Of a DNA stretch of 64,000 nucleotides, positions 26,097-34,384 are shown piece by piece. Source of the DNA: JAMHWF01 sp048500255 (GTDB taxonomy: Bacteria; Pseudomonadota; Gammaproteobacteria; Burkholderiales; Burkholderiaceae_C); assembly GCA_048500255.1 (NCBI GenBank), contig JASNYH010000002.1, positions 186,001 through 250,000 on the forward strand, in the 5' to 3' direction. Position 1 is the first letter of the stretch. Each line of letters starts with the position of its first letter. A model generated the notes under the pieces. That model had not been told where the DNA came from, made no database searches, and saw only the letters and a list, made by a program, of their open reading frames with translations. A program made the translations under genes and the position numbers.

Positions 26097-26645
26097 ATGC
26101 AGGTGCTGCTCCTTCCCGGCTGGCAGAACTCGGGCCCGCTGCACTGGCAGAGTGCTTGGGAGCGCCGCCACGGCGATCGCCGCGTCGAGCAGGACGACTG
26201 GCTGTGGCCGCGGCGCGGCGACTGGATGGCGCGCCTCGACGACGTGCTGCTCGGCGAGCCGGCGCCGGTGGCGCTCGCCGCACACAGCCTCGGCTGCCAG
26301 CTCGTCGCCGCCTGGGCCGCGCACACGCGCCACGCCGCGCGCGTCGCGGCGGCGCTGCTCGTCGCGCCGCCCGACACCGAGCGCGCCGACGCGCCGCCGC
26401 AGGTCTCGACCTGGCGGCCGATCGTGCGCCGCGCGCTGCCTTTCGCGAGCACCGTCGTCGCGAGCTGCGACGATCCGCACTGCGACCTCGCGCGCGCCCG
26501 CGCGATGGCGGCCGAATGGGGCAGCGAGTTCGTCGATATCGGCGCGCGCGGCCACGTCAATGCCAACTCGGAGCTCGGCGACTGGCCCGAGGGCCGCGCG
26601 CTGCTCGAGCGGCTGCTCGCGCGCGCCGGCGGCGCGGCGGCATGA
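26097..26645 (+). CDS. RBBP9/YdeN-type alpha/beta hydrolase
   Basis: Protein of 182 residues starting MQVLLLPGWQNSGPLHWQSAWERRHG, the standard opening of the RBBP9/YdeN serine hydrolase family. The nucleophile is Ser64 in AHSLGC, and the catalytic His is in ARGHVNANSELGDWPEG near residue 155. A middle DDPHCDLARA segment probably supplies the Asp region. The family comprises small cytosolic hydrolases of unclear substrate. It is inserted between parA (13 bases upstream) and parB (31 bases downstream) on the same strand, so it is almost certainly cotranscribed with them, but no partitioning role is implied by sequence. Confidence 0.9.
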   Translation: MQVLLLPGWQNSGPLHWQSAWERRHGDRRVEQDDWLWPRRGDWMARLDDVLLGEPAPVALAAHSLGCQLVAAWAAHTRHAARVAAALLVAPPDTERADAPPQVSTWRPIVRRALPFASTVVASCDDPHCDLARARAMAAEWGSEFVDIGARGHVNANSELGDWPEGRALLERLLARAGGAAA

Positions 26646-26676
26646 TCCTTCCCAACCTGACGCGACGCACAAGACG

Positions 26677-27576
26677 ATGGTGACCCGCAAACCCAAGGGC
26701 CTCGGCCTCGGACTCGAAGCGCTGCTCGGCCCCAAGGTCGTCGACGCGCCCGTTGCGCCGGCCGGCGCGCCTTCGGCGCTGCCGCTCGATCGCCTGCAGC
26801 CGGGCAAGTACCAGCCGCGCACCCGCATGGACGAGGGCGCGCTGCACGAGCTGGCGCAGAGCATCCGCAGCCAAGGTGTGATGCAGCCCGTGCTGGTGCG
26901 CCCGCTCGACGGCGGCCGCTACGAGATCATCGCCGGCGAGCGCCGCGTGCGTGCCGCGCGGCTGGCCGGGCTGGACGAAGTGCCGGTGCTCGTCAAGGCC
27001 GTGCCCGACGACGCGGCGGCCGTGATGGCGCTGATCGAGAACATCCAGCGCGAGGAACTCAATCCGCTCGAGGAGGCGCAGGGCCTGCAGCGCCTGACGC
27101 ACGAGTTCGGGTTGACACACGAGCAGGCCGCGCAGGCGGTCGGGCGCTCGCGCAGCGCTGCGACCAACCTGCTGCGGCTGCTGCAGCTGGCCGAGCCGGT
27201 GCAGCAGATGCTGACGGCCGGCGACCTCGACATGGGCCACGCGCGCGCGCTGCTCGCGCTCGACCGCGCGCAGCAGATCACGACCGCCAACGAGGTCGTC
27301 GCCAGGCGGCTGAGCGTGCGCGAGACCGAGCACCTCGTCGCGCGTGTCGGTGCGCAGCGTGCACCGGGGGGCGGCACGCGAGCTCGCTCACGCACCGCGA
27401 AGTCACGCGACCTGCTACGCATCGAGGAGCAGTTGTCGGATCGATTGACGGCGCCGGTCGAGATCCGCATCCGCAAGCGTGGCGCGGGCGGCGACGAGCA
27501 GGGCGAGGTGGCGATCTCCTTCGCGTCGCTCGACGAACTCAACGGCCTGCTCGACAAGCTCGGCGCCGAGCGATGA
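26677..27576 (+). CDS. parB: chromosome partitioning protein ParB
   Basis: Protein of 299 residues. The N-terminal KPKGLGLGLEALLG segment includes the ParA-stimulating basic patch. The CTP-binding region has RYEIIAGERRVRAARLAG at 81-98 and ENIQREELNPLEEA at 121-134; the helix-turn-helix is around 143-168 (THEQAAQAVGRSRSAATNLLRLL). The C-terminal dimerisation leucine pattern (FASLDELNGLLDKL) is present. It binds the parS site in mnmG. The ATG at 26677 gives the canonical start. It is the last gene of the mnmG-parB cluster and is followed by a 316-base gap. Confidence 0.96.
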   Translation: MVTRKPKGLGLGLEALLGPKVVDAPVAPAGAPSALPLDRLQPGKYQPRTRMDEGALHELAQSIRSQGVMQPVLVRPLDGGRYEIIAGERRVRAARLAGLDEVPVLVKAVPDDAAAVMALIENIQREELNPLEEAQGLQRLTHEFGLTHEQAAQAVGRSRSAATNLLRLLQLAEPVQQMLTAGDLDMGHARALLALDRAQQITTANEVVARRLSVRETEHLVARVGAQRAPGGGTRARSRTAKSRDLLRIEEQLSDRLTAPVEIRIRKRGAGGDEQGEVAISFASLDELNGLLDKLGAER

Positions 27577-27651
27577 GCTGCGCAGCATAGGCTGCGGAAC
27601 TTGTGTTCGTGAATACGTTCTCTCCCGGGTGGGTGTCGTCCGGATGGAGCT

Positions 27652-27668
27652 GGGGCACGTTATTTGCT
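27652..27668 (+). promoter_or_regulatory. sigma-54 (-24/-12) promoter of prkA operon
   Basis: GGGCACGTTATTTGCT at 27653-27668 matches the RpoN consensus TGGCACG-N4-TTGCT at every specified base except the first, with the invariant GG (27654-27655) and GC (27666-27667) separated by exactly 10 bases. It lies 225 bases upstream of the prkA start in a relatively A/T-rich gap. In E. coli the homologous yeaGH operon is transcribed by sigma-54 with NtrC under nitrogen starvation, so the assignment fits. I saw no clear NtrC or other enhancer site upstream. Confidence 0.75.
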
Positions 27669-27678
27669 GAAAATGGGC

Positions 27679-27892
27679 GCTGAGGTAAGGTTGCAAGAAG
27701 CGCGGCGATGACCGCTCTTCTCTCGGTACCGCCGAGGGTCGATGCGATCAAGCTCGTGGTCAGCAGTTGCTGATCGACAGGAAAGCTCTGATGGAGCCCC
27801 CGACAGGCGAGGGCGGGACTTCATCAGAACTTCCCAGGCGGTGGCGGGGCCGATCCCCTCGCAGCGCCTTCCTGACGCACAGGAGGTCAGCA
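27679..27892 (+). other. structured 5' leader of prkA
   Basis: From the expected sigma-54 transcription start to the prkA ATG there are about 214 bases without a convincing ORF. Three hairpins are visible in succession: 27697-27720 (GAAGCGCGG/CCGCTCTTC, one mismatch), 27722-27736 (CTCGG/CCGAG) and 27760-27773 (TCAGCA/TGCTGA, 2-base loop). A strong AGGAGGT precedes the ATG. None of the hairpins has a T-run, so attenuation is not obvious; mRNA stability or translational control is possible. Confidence 0.45.
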
Positions 27893-29815
27893 ATGGACGT
27901 GATCAGCAACTTCGCCGCGCGCTACGAGCGCAACCGCGAAGAAGAGCTCAGCCTCGAGGAGTACCTCGAGGAGTGCAAGCGCAATCCCTTGGCTTACGCC
28001 ACCGCCGCGGAGCGCATGCTCAAGGCGATCGGCGAACCGCAGCAGATCGACACGCGCAACGACCCCCGGCTGTCGCGCCTGTTCGCGAACAAGGTCATCA
28101 AGGTCTATCCGGCCTTCGCCGAGTTCTACGGCATGGAGGACTCGATCGAGCAGGTCGTGAGCTACTTCCGCCACGCCGCCCAGGGCCTCGAGGAGCGCAA
28201 GCAGATCCTCTACCTGCTCGGGCCGGTGGGCGGCGGCAAGAGCTCGATCGCCGAGCGGCTCAAGCAGCTGATGCAGGACGTGCCCTTCTATGCGATCAAG
28301 GGCTCGCCGGTCAACGAGTCGCCGCTCGGCTTGTTCGACGCCGTCGAAGACGGCCCGATCCTTGAAAAGGAATACGGCATCCCGGTGCGCTACCTCAACC
28401 GCATCCTGTCGCCGTGGGCCGTCAAGCGGCTCGAGGAGTACGGCGGCGACATCCGCCGCTTCAAGGTCGTCAAGCGTCACCCGTCGATCCTCAAGCAGAT
28501 CGGCATCTCGAAGACGGAACCGGGCGACGAGAACAACCAGGACATCTCGTCGCTGGTCGGCAAGGTGGACATCCGCAAGCTCGAGAGCTATGCGCAGGAT
28601 GACCCCGACGCTTACAGCTACTCGGGCGGCCTGTGCCTGGCCAACCAGGGGCTGCTCGAGTTCGTCGAGATGTTCAAGGCGCCGATCAAGGTGCTGCACC
28701 CGCTGCTCACCGCCACGCAGGAGGGCAACTTCAAGGGCACCGAAGGCTTCGGCGCGATCCCCTTCGACGGCATCATCCTCGCGCACAGCAACGAAAGCGA
28801 GTGGAAGAGCTTTCGCAACAACAAGAACAACGAGGCCTTCCTCGACCGCATCTACATCGTCAAGGTGCCGTACTGCCTGCGCGTGAGCGAAGAGATCAAG
28901 ATCTACGAGAAGCTGCTGCGCGCCTCGTCGCTCGCCAACGCGACCTGCGCCCCCGGCACGCTGAAGATGATGGCGCAGTTCGCCATCCTCACGCGGCTGA
29001 AGGAGCCCGAGAACTCGTCGCTTTTCTCCAAGATGCTCGTCTACGACGGCGAGAACTTGAAGGACACCGACCCGCGCGCCAAGAGCTACCAGGAGTACCG
29101 CGACTACGCCGGCGTCGACGAGGGCATGAACGGCATCTCGACGCGCTTTGCCTACAAGATCCTGTCGAAGGTGTTCAACTTCGACTCGACCGAGGTTGCC
29201 GCCAACCCGGTGCACCTGATGTACGTGCTCGAGCAGCAGATCGAGCGCGAGCAGTTCGCGCCCGAGCTCGAGCAGAAGTACCTCGCCTTCATCAAGGAGC
29301 ACCTGTCGACGCGGTACTCGGAGTTCATCGGCAAGGAGATCCAGACCGCCTACCTCGAGAGCTACAGCGAGTACGGCCAGAACATCTTCGACCGCTACGT
29401 CACCTACGCCGACTACTGGATCCAGGACCACGAGTACCGCGACACCGACACCGGCGAGGTGTTCGACCGCTCGGCGCTCAACGCCGAGCTCGAGAAGATC
29501 GAGAAGCCCGCCGGCATCGCCAATCCGAAGGACTTCCGCAACGAGATCGTCAACTTCGTGCTGCGCGCGCGCGCCAACAACCACGGCAAGAACCCGTTGT
29601 GGACGAGCTACGAGAAGCTGCGCACCGTGATCGAGAAGAAGATGTTCTCCAACACGGAGGAGCTGCTGCCCGTCATCAGCTTCAACGCCAAAGCGAGCGC
29701 CGACGAGGCCAAGAAGCACGAGGATTTCGTCACGCGCATGGTCGCCAAGGGCTACACGCCCAAGCAGGTGCGCCTGCTGTGCGAGTGGTACCTGCGCGTG
29801 CGCAAGAGCTCGTGA
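27893..29815 (+). CDS. prkA: PrkA/YeaG family serine protein kinase (AAA+)
   Basis: Protein of 640 residues, the usual PrkA length. Residues about 1-380 form the AAA_PrkA domain, with Walker A GPVGGGKS at 110-117 and the IIAHSNESEWKSF-type sensor region; the C-terminal third is the PrkA domain (EYRDYAGVDEGMNGISTRFA onward). PrkA/YeaG is a cytoplasmic kinase or AAA+ protein involved in starvation and stationary-phase responses. The start MDVISNF is preceded by AGGAGGT. It is the first gene of prkA-yeaH-spoVR, a conserved stress operon, and sits behind a near-consensus sigma-54 promoter. Confidence 0.96.
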   Translation: MDVISNFAARYERNREEELSLEEYLEECKRNPLAYATAAERMLKAIGEPQQIDTRNDPRLSRLFANKVIKVYPAFAEFYGMEDSIEQVVSYFRHAAQGLEERKQILYLLGPVGGGKSSIAERLKQLMQDVPFYAIKGSPVNESPLGLFDAVEDGPILEKEYGIPVRYLNRILSPWAVKRLEEYGGDIRRFKVVKRHPSILKQIGISKTEPGDENNQDISSLVGKVDIRKLESYAQDDPDAYSYSGGLCLANQGLLEFVEMFKAPIKVLHPLLTATQEGNFKGTEGFGAIPFDGIILAHSNESEWKSFRNNKNNEAFLDRIYIVKVPYCLRVSEEIKIYEKLLRASSLANATCAPGTLKMMAQFAILTRLKEPENSSLFSKMLVYDGENLKDTDPRAKSYQEYRDYAGVDEGMNGISTRFAYKILSKVFNFDSTEVAANPVHLMYVLEQQIEREQFAPELEQKYLAFIKEHLSTRYSEFIGKEIQTAYLESYSEYGQNIFDRYVTYADYWIQDHEYRDTDTGEVFDRSALNAELEKIEKPAGIANPKDFRNEIVNFVLRARANNHGKNPLWTSYEKLRTVIEKKMFSNTEELLPVISFNAKASADEAKKHEDFVTRMVAKGYTPKQVRLLCEWYLRVRKSS

Positions 29816-29854
29816 GCTGAACGCCGAACCTCGGCCGCACCGGACGCATTCAGC

Positions 29855-31156
29855 ATGCTGCAGCACATCATCGACCGGCGGCTCGCGGGCAAGAACAAGT
29901 CCATCGGCAACCGCGAGCGCTTCCTGCGTCGCTACAAGGACCAGATCCGCGACGCGGTGCGCCGCGCCGTCGACGGTCGCGGCATCCGCGACATCCAGCA
30001 GGGCGAGGACATCCGCATCCCCAAGCGCGACATTTCCGAGCCGGTGTTCGGCCACGCGCAAGGCGGCGGCGTGCGCGAAACGGTGCACCCGGGCAACCAG
30101 GAGTACGTGCGCGGCGACCGCATCCCGCGCCCCAAGGGCGGCGGCGGATCGGGTGGCGGCAGCCAGGCGAGCGACTCGGGCGAGGGCGAGGACGACTTCG
30201 TCTTCCACCTCACGAAGGAAGAGTTCATGCAGGTCTTCTTCGACGACCTCGCATTGCCCAACCTCGCGCGCACCCAGCTCGCCGAGACGCCCGAGTGGAA
30301 GACGCAGCGCGCGGGCTTCACCAGCGACGGCATGCCGACCAACCTGCATGTCGTGCGCTCGATGAAGGGCGCGATCGGCCGGCGCATCGCCGTCGGCGCC
30401 GGCTCGCGCGGCGAGCTGCGCGAGCTCGAGCAGCGGCTGGCCGCGCTGCTCGCGCAGCCCCAGCCTGCCGCGGGCACGCCCGAGCTCGAGCTGCGAAAGC
30501 GCGAGATCAAGGAGCTCGAGGAGCGCATCGAACAGCTCCGCGCCAAGGTGGGGCGCATCCCCTACCTCGACCCGATCGACCTGCGCTACCGCAACCGCGT
30601 GCGCGTGCCGGTGCCCACGAGCAAGGCCGTCATGTTCTGCCTGATGGACGTCTCCGGCTCGATGGACGAGTCGCGCAAGGATCTCGCCAAGCGCTTCTTC
30701 ATCCTGCTGTACCTGTTCCTGACGCGCCACTACGAGCGCATCGAGATCGTCTTCATCCGCCACCACACGCAGGCGCAGGAGGTCGACGAGCAGAACTTCT
30801 TCCATGCGACCGAGACCGGCGGCACCGTCGTGTCGAGCGCGCTCGTGCTGATGGAGCAGATCATCCGCGAGCGCTACCCGAGCAGCGAGTGGAACATCTA
30901 CGGCGCGCAGGCGAGCGACGGCGACAACTGGCACCACGACAGCGGGCGCTGTCGCGAGCTGCTGGCGCAGCAGATCCTGCCGCTGTGCCGCTACTTCGCC
31001 TACGTGCAGGTGGCCGAGGAAGAGCAGAACCTGTGGGACGAGTACGCGCAGCTCGCGGCCGAGAACCGCGTCTTCGCGATGCGCAAGGTCACTGACGCGG
31101 CGAACATCTACCCGGTGTTCCGCGAACTGTTCAAGAAGGAAGGAGCGCCCGCATGA
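29855..31156 (+). CDS. yeaH: YeaH/YhbH family protein (DUF444), VWA-type
   Basis: Protein of 433 residues. It opens IIDRRLAGKNKSIGNRERFLRRYK, which is diagnostic for YeaH/YhbH. A Gly/Ser-rich linker at 94-108 separates the N-terminal part from a coiled-coil-like Glu/Arg/Leu segment (about 186-232). A VWA-like domain follows with the MIDAS motif DVSGSM at 265-270 and the conserved IYGAQASDGDNW later. It is known to act with PrkA; its binding partner is unclear. It starts 39 bases after prkA, and its TGA overlaps the first ATG of the 60-bp repeat array (ATGA). Confidence 0.95.
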   Translation: MLQHIIDRRLAGKNKSIGNRERFLRRYKDQIRDAVRRAVDGRGIRDIQQGEDIRIPKRDISEPVFGHAQGGGVRETVHPGNQEYVRGDRIPRPKGGGGSGGGSQASDSGEGEDDFVFHLTKEEFMQVFFDDLALPNLARTQLAETPEWKTQRAGFTSDGMPTNLHVVRSMKGAIGRRIAVGAGSRGELRELEQRLAALLAQPQPAAGTPELELRKREIKELEERIEQLRAKVGRIPYLDPIDLRYRNRVRVPVPTSKAVMFCLMDVSGSMDESRKDLAKRFFILLYLFLTRHYERIEIVFIRHHTQAQEVDEQNFFHATETGGTVVSSALVLMEQIIRERYPSSEWNIYGAQASDGDNWHHDSGRCRELLAQQILPLCRYFAYVQVAEEEQNLWDEYAQLAAENRVFAMRKVTDAANIYPVFRELFKKEGAPA

Positions 31157-31331
31157 GCCGCAGGGCCGCCCCCAAGGCGAATCCCGGAGGCCGTCAGGCC
31201 GGAGGGTGCGCAATGAGCCGCAGGGCCGCCCCCAAGGCGAATCCCGGAGGCCGTCAGGCCGGAGGGTGCGCAATGAGCCGCAGGGCCGCGCCAAGGCGAA
31301 TTCCGGAGGTCGTCAGGCCGGAGGATGCGCG
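31153..31331 (+). repeat. three tandem copies of a 60-bp unit carrying a start codon
   Basis: Units lie at 31153-31212, 31213-31272 and 31273-31331. The first two are identical (60 bp); the third has a few substitutions and is one base shorter (59 bp). Each begins ATGAGCCGCAGGGCCGC and ends CCGGAGG or similar, a 7-base spacer, then the ATG of the next unit. The last unit thus supplies the Shine-Dalgarno (GGAGGATGCGCG) and ATGA start of spoVR. Units abut without spacers, so this is a tandem duplication of an intergenic or translation-initiation segment. Confidence 0.95.
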
Positions 31332-31335
31332 ATGA
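31153..31335 (+). CDS. 60-codon ORF encoded by the tandem repeats (possible coupling leader)
   Basis: Because two units are exactly 60 bp, a single frame reads through all three: the peptide MSRRAAPKANPGGRQAGGCA occurs twice, then a diverged third copy, ending with a TGA that overlaps the spoVR ATG (ATGA). Its own ATG overlaps the yeaH stop. Thus yeaH, this ORF and spoVR are joined by two ATGA junctions. The product is very basic and low-complexity and is unlikely to be a folded protein. The ORF may only serve to carry ribosomes from yeaH to spoVR, or may be meaningless. Confidence 0.4.
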   Translation: MSRRAAPKANPGGRQAGGCAMSRRAAPKANPGGRQAGGCAMSRRAAPRRIPEVVRPEDAR

Positions 31336-32897
31336 CCCGCAGCGTCCACCTGTCGAAGACGGCGCTGCGCGCGCCTCTGCCCGCCCCCGAGCGCTCCGGC
31401 GAGCCGTTGCCGGCGCCCAGCGACTGGTCGTTCGAGCTGATCGAGCGCTACCACGAGATCATCAAGCACACGGCCGAGCGCTACGGCCTCGACACCTACC
31501 CGAACCAGCTCGAGATCATCACGGCCGAGCAAATGATGGACGCCTATGCGTCGGTCGGCATGCCGGTCAACTACCGCCACTGGAGCTACGGCAAGGAGTT
31601 CATCGCCACCGAGAAGAACTACCGCCGCGGCCACATGGGCCTGGCCTACGAGATCGTCATCAACTCCAACCCCTGCATCAGCTACCTGATGGAGGAGAAC
31701 ACGATGGCGATGCAGGCGCTCGTCATCGCGCATGCCGCCTACGGCCACAACTCGTTCTTCAAGGGCAACTACCTGTTCCGCATGTGGACCGACGCGTCGT
31801 CGATCATCGACTACCTGGTCTATGCCAAGAACTACGTCGCCGAGTGCGAGGAGCGTCACGGGCTCGAAGCCGTCGAGGAACTGCTCGACAGCTGCCACGC
31901 GCTGATGAATCACGGCGTCGACCGCTACCGGCGCCCGAGCAAGCTGAGCCTGGCGCAGGAGCAGATGCGCCGCAGCGAGCGCGAGGCCTATGCGCAGCAG
32001 CAGGTCAACGACTTGTGGCGCACGCTGCCCAAGAAAGCCGAGCGCGCGTCGGCCGAGGAGTCGGCGCGGCGCTTTCCCGAGGAGCCGCAGGAGAACCTGC
32101 TGTACTTCATCGAGAAGAACGCGCCGCTGCTCGAGCCGTGGCAGCGCGAGATCGTGCGCATCGTGCGCAAGGTGGCGCAGTACTTCTATCCGCAGCGCCA
32201 GACGCAGGTCATGAACGAGGGCTGGGCCACGTTCTGGCACCACCGGCTGCTCAATACGATGTACGACGACGGCCATCTGGCCGATGGCGTGATGATCGAG
32301 TGGCTGAAGTCGCACGCCAACGTCGTCTATCAGCCGCCGGTCGGCCACAAGGCCTACAGCGGCATCAATCCCTATGCGCTCGGCTTCGCGATGTACACCG
32401 ACTTGAAGCGCATCTGCGAGGAGCCGACCGAGGAGGACCAGCGCTGGTTCCCCGACATCGCGGGCGCCGACTGGCTGCCCACGCTCGACCACGCGATGCG
32501 CAACTTCAAGGACGAGAGCTTCATCGGCCAGTACCTGTCGCCGCGGCTGATGCGCGAGTTCCGCTTCTTCGCCGTGCTCGACGACGAGAAGGAGCGCGAG
32601 CTCGAGATCTCGGCGATCCACGACGACGCCGGCTACCGCCATGTGCGCGAGTCGCTGTCGCGCCAGTACGACCTCGGCACGCGCGAGCCCAACGTCCAGG
32701 TCTGGAGCGTCAACCTGCGCGGCGACCGTTCACTGACGCTGCGCCACACGCAGCACAACGACCGGCCGCTGGCCGACAGCGCGCAGGAGGTGCTCCGGCA
32801 CGTCGGCCGGCTGTGGGGCTTCGGCGTGCACCTCGACAGCGTCGACGCCGCCGGCGACGTCAAGAAGCGCTGGTCGGTAGCCGCCCCCGACACCTGA
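31332..32897 (+). CDS. spoVR: SpoVR family protein
   Basis: Protein of 521 residues matching SpoVR/YcgB: DWSFELIERYHEIIKHTAE near the start, then LDTYPNQLEIITAEQMMDAY, MPVNYRHWSYGKEF, and NPCISYLMEENTMAMQALVIAH with HNSFFKGNYLF. A second conserved block is MNEGWATFWHH near residue 295. The His/Glu pattern (HAAYGHNSFF, NEGWATFWHH) suggests a metal site. The family is linked to stress and spore-cortex formation, with unknown biochemistry. The ATG at 31332 was chosen because homology starts there; the frame upstream is the repeat array in another reading. It is the last gene of the prkA operon. Confidence 0.95.
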   Translation: MTRSVHLSKTALRAPLPAPERSGEPLPAPSDWSFELIERYHEIIKHTAERYGLDTYPNQLEIITAEQMMDAYASVGMPVNYRHWSYGKEFIATEKNYRRGHMGLAYEIVINSNPCISYLMEENTMAMQALVIAHAAYGHNSFFKGNYLFRMWTDASSIIDYLVYAKNYVAECEERHGLEAVEELLDSCHALMNHGVDRYRRPSKLSLAQEQMRRSEREAYAQQQVNDLWRTLPKKAERASAEESARRFPEEPQENLLYFIEKNAPLLEPWQREIVRIVRKVAQYFYPQRQTQVMNEGWATFWHHRLLNTMYDDGHLADGVMIEWLKSHANVVYQPPVGHKAYSGINPYALGFAMYTDLKRICEEPTEEDQRWFPDIAGADWLPTLDHAMRNFKDESFIGQYLSPRLMREFRFFAVLDDEKERELEISAIHDDAGYRHVRESLSRQYDLGTREPNVQVWSVNLRGDRSLTLRHTQHNDRPLADSAQEVLRHVGRLWGFGVHLDSVDAAGDVKKRWSVAAPDT

Positions 32898-32927
32898 GGT
32901 GCGGCGGCGCCGCGCGCCGCGCCCGCA

Positions 32928-34349
32928 TCACAGCCGGAAGATCTTGCCCGGGTTGAGGATGTTCTTCGGGTCCAGCGCGCGCTTGAGCGTGCGCATCGTC
33001 GCGATCGCCGTCTCGCCGGCCTCGCCGACGAGAAAGCCCATCTTGTGCAGGCCGATGCCGTGCTCGCCGGTGCAAGTGCCTTCCATCGCGATGGCGCGCT
33101 GCACCACGGCGTGATTCAGCGCCTCGGCGCGCTCGCGCTCGGCGTCGTCGTGCGGGTCGATCAGGTAGCCGACGTGGAAGTTGCCGTCACCCACGTGGCC
33201 GACCAGGTAGTGCTGGATGCCGGCCGCCTCGGCGTCGGCCAGCGCCTGCGTGACGCAATCGGCCAGCCGCGAGATCGGTACGCAGCAGTCGGTGGTCACG
33301 GTGCGGCAGCCCGGCTTCATCTGCAGGCCGGCGAAATAGGCGCGATGGCGCGCCGTCCACAGCCGCGTGCGCTCCTCGGGCGTCGCCGCCCATTCGAAGT
33401 CCTGCCCGCCGAATTCACGCGCGATCTCCTGCACCGTCTGCGCCTGCTCGGCGACGCCGGCTTCACTGCCGTGAAACTCCATCAGCAGCATCGGCGCCTC
33501 GCGCAGCGTCAGCTTGTCGTGGCGGTTCACGGCGCGCACGGCGTTGGTGTCGAGCAGCTCGCAGCGCGCGATCGGCACGCCGAGCTGGATCGTCTGGATC
33601 ACGGTGCGCACCGCCGCGTCGATCGTCGGGAAGGTGCACACCGCCGCAGAGATTGCCTCCGGCAGCGGATACAGGCGCACCGTGATCTCCGTCATCACGC
33701 CCAGCGTGCCCTCGCTGCCGACGAACAAGCGCGTGAGGTCGTAGCCCGCGCTCGACTTCTTGGCGCGCGTGCCGGTGTGCATCACGTCGCCGGCGGCCGT
33801 CACGACGGTCAGGCCGAGCACGTTCTCGCGCATCGTGCCGTAGCGCACGGCGTTGGTGCCGCTGGCGCGCGTCGCCGCCATGCCGCCGATCGTCGCGTCG
33901 GCGCCCGGGTCGATCGGAAAGAACAGGCCGCTGTCGCGGATCTCGCGGTTGAGCTGGCTGCGCGTCACGCCGGCCTGCACCGTGACGGTCAAGTCTTCGG
34001 CGTTCAGGCGCAGCACGCGGTTCATGCGGCCGAGGTCGATGCTGATGCCGCCCTGCACCGCAAGCAGCTGGCCCTCGATCGACGAGCCCGCGCCGTAGGG
34101 GATCACGGGCACGGCGTGCGCGTCGGCGAGCGCGACGACGGCGGCCACGTCCTCCGTGCTCTCGCACCAGACGACGGCGTCGGGCGGCCGCACCTCGAAC
34201 GGCGACTCGTCGCGGCCGTGCTGCTCGCGCACCGCCGCCGACGTGGAGCAGCGCTCGGCGAAGCGCGCCCTCAAGGCGTCGAGCAAGGCGGCCGGCACGG
34301 CGCGCGGTTCGGCCTGCGGCAGCACGGTGGTCGGCAGCGGAGCGTTCAT
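32928..34349 (-). CDS. FAD-binding oxidase, D-lactate/glycolate dehydrogenase (GlcD/DLD) family
   Basis: Protein of 473 residues with an FAD_binding_4 domain (PYGAGSSIEGQ at 84-94, then DPGADATIGGMAATRASGTNA split across the flavin-binding loop) and a C-terminal FAD-oxidase domain. The latter carries GHVGDGNFHVG and GTCTGEHGIGLHK, the His-rich metal-binding signature of D-2-hydroxyacid dehydrogenases. It most likely oxidises D-lactate or another D-2-hydroxyacid and passes electrons to cytochrome or quinone. The start MNAPLP at 34349 gives the normal family length. Only 35 bases separate it from the nitrilase gene on the same strand. Confidence 0.93.
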   Translation of the reverse strand: MNAPLPTTVLPQAEPRAVPAALLDALRARFAERCSTSAAVREQHGRDESPFEVRPPDAVVWCESTEDVAAVVALADAHAVPVIPYGAGSSIEGQLLAVQGGISIDLGRMNRVLRLNAEDLTVTVQAGVTRSQLNREIRDSGLFFPIDPGADATIGGMAATRASGTNAVRYGTMRENVLGLTVVTAAGDVMHTGTRAKKSSAGYDLTRLFVGSEGTLGVMTEITVRLYPLPEAISAAVCTFPTIDAAVRTVIQTIQLGVPIARCELLDTNAVRAVNRHDKLTLREAPMLLMEFHGSEAGVAEQAQTVQEIAREFGGQDFEWAATPEERTRLWTARHRAYFAGLQMKPGCRTVTTDCCVPISRLADCVTQALADAEAAGIQHYLVGHVGDGNFHVGYLIDPHDDAERERAEALNHAVVQRAIAMEGTCTGEHGIGLHKMGFLVGEAGETAIATMRTLKRALDPKNILNPGKIFRL

Positions 34350-34384
34350 GAGGGGCACCGGTCGGTTTCGGAAAGTGGGCGATT

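Noticed and set aside
27887..31294. Very long antisense ORF (over 1,100 codons) opposite prkA and yeaH
   Set aside because: It mirrors the G/C-ending codons of the sense genes, which have clear families; the antisense product is low-complexity Arg/Leu/Val sequence with no domain.
31153..31331. CRISPR array
   Set aside because: The repeats abut without unique spacers, number only three, and no cas genes are nearby.
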